Below are positions 54,644 through 64,000 of a DNA stretch of 64,000 bases, one piece after another. The DNA comes from Patagioenas fasciata (Eukaryota > Chordata > Aves > Columbiformes > Columbidae), in assembly GCF_037038585.1 (NCBI RefSeq), contig NC_092523.1, positions 27,781,501 to 27,845,500 on the forward strand, written 5' to 3'. The notes below the pieces were generated by a model. That model had not been told where the DNA came from. It saw only the letters and a list, made by a program, of their open reading frames with translations, and did not search any database. Numbering within the stretch: the first letter of the stretch is position 1; each line of letters opens with the position of its first letter. A program made the position numbers and the translations under genes.

Positions 54644-56170
54644 TGTTTCCACCCCTGGGGCAGTCAATTCCAGGTGTACTGGATCCCCACCCAGGTAAAG
54701 GCAACCTGTGGCCTGCATTCAGGCCATCAAATCCACACAGTCCAATAAACTCGGTTGTTATCCCTCTCCTCCACCTAGCTGGAGGCAGGGCATCCCTAAC
54801 TGGTGTTTTGCACAGTCTCTTTACTTGACTCTGGTTGGGAGACACAAGAATTCTGCCTACTTTGTCTGGAAAGCCTCCCACTGGAAAATGGAACAGCTTT
54901 TCTCTTGGGAGTTTTTACTTTTAACTCACGTAATAATTCCTGTAGGTCAGCAGTGGGTTTTCCGTGCCAATTGCTCATATCTTCCCCATGGTCACGCAGG
55001 AAAAACCATAATTCACCTCATGATGTATTCCGTTTCTCTCGAGCTGGTGCTGCAGAAGGGCATCTTCTCTTAATAGCTGTGGCTTGGGCCCATGCAGGTG
55101 ACGTGTAGGATCTATCCTCCTTCTTGGATGCTTTGTCACACAGTTTCTCCACAGCCGAGACACAGGCTTGTTAGAGAGAAGAAAGAGTGTCTTCATACTA
55201 CTGCAACATGTTTGCTGTCTCACCTGCAGTTGATCAATGATCTTTTGAAGTGATGAGTAATCCTAAAGCATGGGCATAAGATGGTGGTGTATTCTGCACA
55301 AACTTCTGCAGTATGCCTCAGGTACATGACACTTCATCAGGATCTGTAATTGTCTGCGGGTCACTGTAAATTATCTCCCACACAGCCAGTTCTCTCAGAT
55401 ACCTAATACCTTTCTCCATGGTGGTTCATTTGGTTGGGCAGCAAGTGATACTGTCTTTTAAAGGATACCTGATTTTTACCACTGACAAAATTCTCCTCCA
55501 GAGGCTTTGATTTTGTTTCTTCTTTGCAGTTGCCTTATCAATGCCACCATCTCTGGCCAAGGATCCCAACTGACTGGCTTCATTGCCATCTAATTCCAAA
55601 CTATTGGCTCCACTATCCCAGCATCGAATGAGCCAAGTGACAATTGGCTCACCTTCACAATGGCTAAAATCTTGTTTCACAGTCCTTAACTCCTTCAAAG
55701 ATAAGGAACAGTCTATTATCTCTTCCTTTACTGGTTGCTTTACTTTAGAAGGACCCTCTTCTTCCTCCTCTGACTCTTCTTCTTCTTCATCTTCCTCTTC
55801 ATCTTGTTTTATTCCAGAAATAACCTCTCTCCGCTCTTAATCTTCATCTTCCTTCACAATGGATTCCAGTTGTGTTTTCTTTTGCCTCCTCCTTGAAGTG
55901 GCAGCTAATACTGCTGAAGTCTGAATGGCCACATGTTGCGGAGGTTTGAGTGGATGCAGTAACTGACATTGCAGCTGGCACAGCTGCAGTGACAGTTGTT
56001 GTAGTGGCTGCAGTATCTCTAGTCAGCGTGGGTGTGGCTGTGGAGCTTGTTGAGGGGGGAGTGCAGTAGCTGTTTTATTTGTTGTCAGAATTGAGGTGGC
56101 TGCAGAATCTGTCATGGGAATTCAAGTGGCTGAAGTGTCTGTAGCCTTAGAAGTACTGCTGTAAGAGCAT
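54644..56170 (-). pseudogene. Decayed endogenous retroviral gag-like remnant
   Basis: Minus-strand sequence next to the LTR encodes broken gag-like protein of a type repeated in bird genomes. The best open segment is 55836 to 55429. It begins with an acidic run of Glu/Asp (coded by 55750-55805) and continues into a segment containing GEPIVTWLIRCWD and GGIDKA with an LWRR motif. It ends at an in-frame TGA at 55426-55428. Another TGA lies at 55318-55320 in the continuing homology, and further stops and frame changes occur down to 54650. Above 55836 a TAA (55837-55839) precedes a Thr/Ala-rich low-complexity stretch. No protease, reverse transcriptase, integrase or envelope sequence is seen between it and the LTR. 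It is non-functional. Confidence 0.7.
55750..55805. repeat. (CTT)n-rich low-complexity tract within gag remnant
   Basis: CTT and CCT triplets encode a Glu/Asp run on the minus strand as part of the gag-like frame. On the plus strand they give a meaningless poly-Ser frame. Confidence 0.85.
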
Positions 56171-59100
56171 AGGTAGCATAAATAGGGGAAAATCCATGAA
56201 TGACCTTCAGGGATTTTTTTAATCTGTACTGATGCTAGTGATATGAAATGCTTGCACCATCCACATAAAAGCCAATGAAATAATTCTGATTAGTGTTACT
56301 ACAATGAGCACAGAACAATTGTGACCAGATAATTTTCAGTAGACATCAGTCCATTAGAACATCGTGGAGCCTACTTAGGATTTCAGTGAATAGTGTTTTC
56401 TGAAAGGTACATACAGGGAAAAAGAGGAGGACAGAACATTTTGTAAACACTGCACCTAAACTCCCCCAGCCATCATCCCATTTTAAATGTTGCCATTTGT
56501 TATTAGCATCTTTATAACCTGTGTCTCCTATTTACATCCATCACTCACACCCCTTCTTATAGCCTGGGCCTTGGGGACCCTGCCTGCAGTGGTAAGGGGT
56601 GTCTCATGCCACAGCCTCACTGCATCCAGGGGACAAACAGGAGCACAGCGTGGCTTCTCCCTGTCCGTGCACTTGATTTCTCAATCATGGAAACAGAGTC
56701 AAGGGCAGATAGAACAAATCTCAGTCGTTTCAGATGTTGTCATGCTTAATTTGTAGACTTTGTATAATTAAGTCATATAGGCACTAGGTCTTAGAGGCAC
56801 GTGGAGTTGTCAGACTTGCATAGCTGAGTTAAAAAAATAATGGTACTGTTTTTCTGTGCCTTTCGAATTAAAATTACTTCCAGCTGAAGAAAACTTTCAT
56901 CAGTCAAGGCTTATGGTGCTGAAAATTGAAGGAATGGTGGCAGCTGAGAGACCCGTCAAAACATAGCAATTATAAAAGGCAGAAACTATACAACTTTCTG
57001 CCAAAAAAAAAAAAGTGCTTACATCAAGCAAATACAAAAATGAAAGGACTTCATTAATGAAGTTATGCTTGATAGGAAAAAGTGTTGCACCTTAGTGCTC
57101 TCTATACTTAAGTGACAGCACTTCTTTTTTGTTGAAAAAGTTTCCAAATGGGGAGGTATGTCCATTTCTGCTTGAAAAAGCCAGATTCCCCAAGCACAGT
57201 TGCTGTCCAGACTGAACAGACTGTGTACATAAATGTTATCACAAGGGGTTTCTTTAAAACAGTTTGATCAATGAATGGAGTTGCTAGAGAGTGAACAATG
57301 GTAGCAGTTACATGCAGGAAACATACCATTTGCAGTGAGCTTGTTTTCTTCAGTGTTACCAAGTACTTCATCATGGATTTTACTAAGGCTAATATTATTT
57401 CAAGAATCTTCTTTAAGCCTGTACCTCTGACAGGTCTCGCTGGTTTTCCTGTCAAGATCATCTGGTTGCTCAATGACTAGTGTTTCTGAAACACTACTGA
57501 AAATTTTTGGCCTCTTCCAGGTTAGTTCACTGGGCCAAAAGAAGAATTTCTAATTAATTAATCCTCTGCTGTGTATAAGAGCAGCTTCCCCAAGATGATA
57601 ATGTGCTGTGATCTAATCCTTAGCTAGCGCTCATTTCCCTTTGCCCAGCAACTAACTAGTGAGCAAAATTGTTTTGTCTTGGCTCCGGCATCTATCTTCA
57701 TGTGGAGCAATGACAGCTTATATATGATGCACTAAACAAAATCAGATGGTAAACCAGGAGTAATGAACTCAAAACAAGTGGGTTCAATATTTAAAGGCTT
57801 CACCTGATAAGCAACAGCTGCATCCCCCTCCCCTGGCTCCTAATACACTTCCCTTCTCTCCCGCTGCTGCTACCATCCCTCTGTCTTCTTTTTCAACAAT
57901 GCCCTGGGGTTTTTTTTCTGTGATGTCGCATCCTAAAGATGATTTGGCAGTTTGCCTCATTTGTACACTGGCTGGCTGGCCAATATGCTGAGCAGCAGCA
58001 CAGTGTGCATCTTAACCAGCTGGCCGCTTTCATATGCCACGTATTGTGTGTAACCTAGCATAACAGATAAGATTTATTAGATGTTTAACTGGAAATCAGA
58101 TATTAATCAATTAATCAAGCTCTGCTGTTTAAGGCCATTTCAAGAATGAGTGCTCTACTCACATTTCTTGCCAAGTACTTGACCTGAATCATTCTGGTCA
58201 TTAAGCTGATCTGCTCTCTTAGGCATGCTGAGCAAGTGAAGGGCAGGGGAGAAAGTACCTGGGAGGGACCACAGCCACCTTTACATGGAGGAAAAACCCA
58301 TGTGCAAGGCATTAATCAAACAGTAGGTTGAAGCTCCGACTCAAAGACTGTATAATCTAAATCACAAAACTTAATATTTGGGTAAAGCGAACAAGTGAGC
58401 CAAAAGAAAATTATGTATAAATCTGGCTTGTATTAGAGAGCAAAGTTTGTTCTGTCCAGTTACAGTTGGCCTGGTTACATGATTTATAACAAGTGGTCCT
58501 GATGACAACTTACCACCTGCCATGGCAGACTGAAATACTAGCAGTATGTCATGGCAAAAGGGACTGCAGGAATTGTCCCTAGGAAGTTTTCCACAGAAGA
58601 GGTAACAAGAGAGCATAAAGGTAGTTTTGGTGGTGGGGGAGTAACCTCAAAAACAAGACTTCAGCTGAGGGTGGCCCCATGGCTGTGATAACACAGGCTG
58701 ATTTGTATCATGGAGGACACTGTGTACTTCGGACACTTCCTTTAGGTGTGATTTTAGGCTTGTAATACTGGGATATTAGGAACTGGCATGAATAGCTATC
58801 TGGGTAATTGTAAAATAAAAGAAATGTACTCCAAAAATATGTTACCATTCTCTCTGCCTCTTATCAAGTACTGTCCTGATAATGAGGTAATGCTGTTATA
58901 TATGTTGGCATAATCCCACAGGAGCCTAGAAGGTCACACAGTCCATTGCTTTGGATGCTCCAAGGCAGTTTTAGCGGTGGTAAAGTACCTGTACCACAAA
59001 CTTGGCTAATACGTTCTCAGAAACTGCCAGTAACTGATTCTCTGTAGCATCCTGAAACAACTAATGCAAAATGTATCCTCAGTATCAGAAAGTTTCCACC

Positions 59101-62100
59101 TTACGAGGTGTAGTCTACCTTGCTGCATTTTAAGCCCATCATGTCTTGATTTAGCCACTGAAGTCAGCAGCAGGCTTTCATGTATATAAAGACTTGATAT
59201 TGCATTGCCTGTCTTTCTCCTCTATACTGTTAAACACAAGACATTGCAGGTTCTGTTTACACATCCCACTACAGCATATGCCTTTTTTCTTTATGCAGCA
59301 GCTTGGCATTAGCCCATTCATTTTGTGAGCCACAATAAATGCCCTGCATCCTTTTGTGCAGAGCTGTTATCTATTCCTTGTTCTGTATTTGCACATTCCG
59401 TCTTCCTATTAGGTCAATGCAGGAATTTGAATTAATCCTTAAATGAATGGCATCCCACCTTTTCGGACTATTTCTCCACCTTCTCAACACAAAGGCAAGA
59501 CAGCTAAAGGAAGGAGACAGCAAAAATCCCTTTTCTTGAAGAAGAGTGAGATACTTTCAACACTGCATTGTTAGGGTACTTACCCACCAATTTTCTACTC
59601 TAATAAAACAGAAATACCCGTACTCAAAGCCTATATACTTTGAATAATCCCACTGGTTAAACTGAGAGGAAAAAAGTGTGACTCATTACAATAGGTTTGA
59701 AAACGCTTTTACTGGCTTCTGTAGCATAGGCTGTTTGAAACATGGGCTAAAGTCTGTGTGGAACTGAGAAAGGCATCGCCTAATAACTGTCCAGGTTGTG
59801 TCTTTTGAGAAGGAAAAATAATAGTTGTTTCCTGTCACTTGGAATCAAGAACGTTCGTTCATATTCAGTACATAAACTGTTGGTTTGATTGGAGCTTCTC
59901 CAGTCAATGGCAGCTGGAAAAATGCATTAATAGTATATTCCCTGTCCTAATAGTCATTGCTGCTTCTATTACATGCAGCAATCTAAACAAAATAAGATAA
60001 TTTCTGATCACAAAAACTGTTTAAGGTGGAATTCACCACTGTCGCAACAGTCTAGTATCTTAGCCTTTCCATACAACATTCTTATAGAAAGTAACAATCT
60101 CCAATGATGTTTTTCTGCCACAGAAAGAATGCTGGGAACCCACAAAAAGCCAGAATGTCACCTCAACCTTCTCAGGGTCTCTGATACTTAGTCTACAAGT
60201 CCCAGTTAATATCAAGTCACTTAAAGTAACCATGAAGAAGTCACAGGACAGAATATTTTACTACTACAGTTGGTTACTTTAAAACATGAAATTCTTTTTT
60301 TTTTTTTAATGGCATCTTCTTTTGGGATGTGATGTCTGTCAGCTTCTAGGAACTGTAGAGAAACCTTAGGTTGTTGATCTACTTGTGCTATACCAGAATC
60401 CAAGAGAAAGTGTCCAGCTCATAACACATCAAACTGAAGGCAACTACTTATTGAAGCAAGAGATGCAGTACTCCATCTGCTTACAACAGAATAAATAGAA
60501 AGCAATTCAAATGGTAATGCAGGAGTCAGCACAGAATCAGCACAGTATTTTTTCCATGTAATATTTAGGATGTGTCGAACTCTTTTTTTACAGTACTCCA
60601 GAATAGACATTAAAATACTGCGAGGAGTAAAACATACAACGAAGACTGGAATTTCCAAATTCCAGCTCCAAATGCCATTGGAAACAGTGGTGAACTTGCA
60701 TTATCTCAGAATAGATGTTATTAGTCAGCAAAGATTAGGAAGAAAAATTAAGGCTTTAAATCAGTCTTACTTAAGATCTGTTATCCAGTAGCATCCAAAA
60801 TCTCTATCCGGAATCATATCCTCTGCATATGAGAACTGTATAGAAGTATAGGAGGGCAGCACTTGTCCAAAAATGAAAGCATCTCTACTTATTAATTTCA
60901 TATTTTAATACTGAGCTAGAGTAAGTGCTCTTCATCTGAAAGAGGCAAAGTTACCGCTCATGATCACCTCTTGCAACAAAAGATGGAGAGCAGTTTATAG
61001 ACACTGGAGTCAACACAGTCTGTTGTCCATTGTTTCCCAGTCTGTACAAGAAAGAAGCAGGGAAGGTGATTTAACAGCTCCCACAGATGCTGCCCCATCT
61101 CTGAATCCAAACAGGTTGATAACAGGTTAGTAATACAAAGAATGAATTCACAGCCCTTGCCTTGCTGTGCAAGCAGGTAGGACAAGAACAATCTGAGCTG
61201 TACTGATTTAATACCTGCCAAGGATACTACTGCTCAGAAGATATATTTTGCAGTACTACCCAGTGCAAAATTTATAAAGACCAACTGTGGCGTGTACGTG
61301 ACATCCATGACAGGATGGATTTACGAAAGACAGCTCTGAGAAGTTGCTAGGTAACAGTGTCTTGTCCTCACAACTGCCTAGTGGTGATGATCTGCTCTTA
61401 TAATACAATGCTGCAGCCTAATGCCCTTGCTCAAAATTTCTGTGTACACAGATTTTTAAATAAAAAAGATCTCACCTGATCTCTCTAATTTACAGAATGT
61501 TTCCTTTGCCAGCCTTCTGATGGTCTGCCTAATCTGTCACTTTTGCACCAAACACAGCTCTTCATATCTCTGGGAAGTCACAGCCTGTTTCTGAGTGCCC
61601 ATTCTTTCTGAAAGACCAATAAGGAAATTTTACAGCAGAGATCTTAGCCCTCTGCCTGACTTCATTAAGACATGACATACAGTATTGCATTAGAAGTATG
61701 GATACAGCCTGATCTCAGCTCCCAATCAAAAAAAGCATTAAGGCAGCAGATACAGAAAAGTGACTTCGAAGTTTATGGACCATCTGAAAAAAGACTTACT
61801 CTGCAGAACTCTCAGAAGACCTGAAATAGCCTAGGGGAAATAAAGATAGTAGCACCAAAACAAATCCAACTGAAAGACAAATTACCCACAGCCCATCATA
61901 AATAATAAAAAACATCTGCTGCAGACATAGCATCACTGGGATTTGTGCAATTGACTATGACAGCTGAGGAACTCTGACAATGGATTTTCTTGGATTGTTT
62001 ATGTTTGTTTGTTTCTTTTGTTTTTTTCCAAGCATGGCTTGCTCATTCCCGCACTTCATTTCATGGTGACATTTTGTCCGTGCTGTTGTTTTTAAGAGTA

Positions 62101-64000
62101 GAGTAAGCAATACATTATAGATCATTGTCTTTCCAAGTTAGAATTTCAAGGCTAAAATGTCACCCTTTGGTGCAGCAGCTCCCAGGGACCTCATGTCCTA
62201 GGTGGACACAAGGTCTCTGAAGGAACAGCTCAGCTGCCCCCACTGTGATGCTTTATTCCGCAGCAGAGCAGGCAAAAGCCATGGAAACCTGAAAAAGAAA
62301 TAGCCCCATCTTGCTATGCAGGGAGATCTTACAGGCCATGTATCTTTGGTCAGATCCATTATAGAGGGAAACAAAACTGTAACTCAGGTTGATAGTTAGA
62401 GTGATCCCAGACTGCCTGACACTGGTGTCAGTGTCCTGCCTGTGGCAGTTTCTATGAGCTCCAGCCAGAAGAAGAGTTATTAGCTTAATAAAGTCTGTTC
62501 AGCCAGAAGCCAAATAATCTTAAAAACATAGCTTTTTATAAGTAATCATCATACTTTTCTGCTAGTTTTCTTATTTTCAAGTTTATGGCCCTAAGCATTC
62601 TTTTGCTATCCAGAAGGGCTCAGTATTAAAAGCTCTCTAAAGGCAGACAAGGATTTAGAAGTTGTCTTACACCCTTTGCAGCAAGTGCCACGATTCAAGT
62701 ATATCTGAAACCTCCTGTGTTACAGACACTCTTTCCAAGTAGGCCAGAGACTCGCTTTTCACCAAGATAAAAACTTCAGTCATTAGATGCCGTTATTTCA
62801 GGCCAGGCTGTACAGTAGGCCCCTCACAGAAGCACTCGCCCACCCAGGACAGGCTGTGCCTGCACCTCTCAGGGAAAAGCCTCACAACTCTGCCAGGATT
62901 ATCCTGCTTGGGTAAGTCATCACATCCTACTGCCAATGGTGTTTGCTTGTCAGGAACCTGGTGTATTAAAATTTCCTCATAACAGAGCTACATAGTAAGG
63001 GAAGTAAAATGCAATGGCACATGTGACCACTGCAAAACCATATTTCCTAGAAATTTTTGCTAAGTTTGACTTCTTCCAGAGACCAAATAGAGTCAGGGAC
63101 TGACTAGCCCCTTCCCCCCTGCAAATTACCTTTTCAGTGCAGTTAATTTCAGCATCTGAAAGGCTTTCTGAAAGGCTCTCTTTGCCACAGGGCCTTTAGT
63201 TCTCCACAGTACACTCAAGTTTTCAACATAGCACCTGTAGCTTCCTTGGATGTCACATCTTTATAACTAGTAGCACCCAGTCAGAGTCTTTCAGGACATA
63301 CTGTGCTGTTCCTTCACTGCATTATTGTGTCGCTATGAACCTCTATAGGCACATTGCCCCATTCTAGTACCAATACCTGGAGTCAGCTATCCGCCAAATG
63401 TGCAACACCAACCGCTCCTTTTCCTCCTAGAGGAAAAGCAGTATATTTTTTAAAATCTGTTGTTACAGGGTTTAGAAATCTCCTGTCTTCTGGGGCTGTG
63501 TGAATCTGTTCCTTCTAACTACAAAGTCTACTGCTGTAACTGAGAAAATACTCTTAACAGATTTTTATCTGAAGCTTTTTCAGGGAAAATATTGGAGACA
63601 AAAGGAAGAGTTCAAAGAAAACAGAGACTTCTCTTATATCCATCACAGCTGTAGATTTCCTCTGCTGCCATAGCACTCTTTTTTTTCATTATTGTATTAC
63701 ATGGTCTGTCTCATCAACTGCCACTCTTGGGTTAGGTTCAGCTGTGAGCTATTTGAGACATTAGTCTTGAAATAACCTGTATGTAACCAGAGATTTAACT
63801 TAACACAACTGCATGTGATACTACACAACTCCCCATTTCTCCTTCTAATGCAATTTTGCAGACATTTCAAATCCTAAAACAAAATTCCCAAATTTCCTAT
63901 TGTTGGCTAAATGTTACACATTAAAGTCTTACTGAGTGACCACTACTGGCTTCTCTAGAATTTCCTCATAGTATTAACAACACAATGGATGATTAAGGAA

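Larger units (their letters stand above)
29807..64000 (+). other. GABRB1: GABRB1 intron 3 (continues past window)
   Basis: The donor is GTGAGTGAC and the intron runs at least 34.2 kb. A large third intron is usual for GABRB1. I looked for the conserved 221-nt exon 4 and did not see it, although the search was by eye. The sequence is AT-rich with scattered repeats described separately. The stretches 30010-35050, 35700-37190, 38930-42140, 42600-47000, 47110-53920 and 56170-64000 hold no gene or repeat that I can support. Open frames there are short or low-complexity. No RNA gene was recognised. Confidence 0.8.

Overview
The window is vertebrate nuclear DNA, almost certainly from a bird. It has long AT-rich non-coding stretches, GT-AG introns, two sharp CpG islands, CR1 LINE fragments and endogenous retroviral LTRs of avian type. 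There is no prokaryotic gene layout. Most open frames of 60-150 codons are chance frames in introns or intergenic DNA.

The window covers the divergent (head-to-head) 5' ends of two GABA-A receptor subunit genes. On the minus strand, at 184-12444, are the first four coding exons of GABRA4 (alpha-4 subunit). On the plus strand, from 29401, are the first three coding exons of GABRB1 (beta-1 subunit). The two start codons lie about 17 kb apart and point away from each other. This is the arrangement known from the GABRG1-GABRA2-GABRA4-GABRB1 cluster of amniotes. Exon lengths (83, 119, 68 and 221 nt for GABRA4; 83, 92 and 68 nt for GABRB1), splice phases and protein sequence all agree. GABRA4 continues off the left edge. 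GABRB1 continues off the right edge through an intron 3 that fills the remaining 34 kb.

Layout: 1-12450 GABRA4 exons and introns; about 11880-12880 CpG island over GABRA4 exons 1-2 and the upstream DNA; 12900-29000 intergenic DNA with a CR1 fragment and a MIR-like SINE; about 29090-30010 CpG island with GABRB1 exons 1-3 packed into 406 bp; 29807-64000 GABRB1 intron 3. Intron 3 contains a CR1 copy (35050-35555), a solo LTR (37198-37724), a TTTGG microsatellite (42143-42216), a hAT-like repeat fragment (about 47000-47110) and a decayed endogenous retrovirus made of an LTR plus gag remnant (53926-56170).

The two genes encode partner subunits of pentameric GABA-gated chloride channels at neuronal membranes. 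The close divergent arrangement is compatible with shared regulation, but the sequence alone does not prove it. I found no evidence of an undescribed gene system. The most useful points for follow-up are the three-frame ATG cluster at the GABRA4 start, the NRF-1-like site at GABRB1, the gag-plus-LTR remnant, and one splice-flanked open segment in GABRB1 intron 3.
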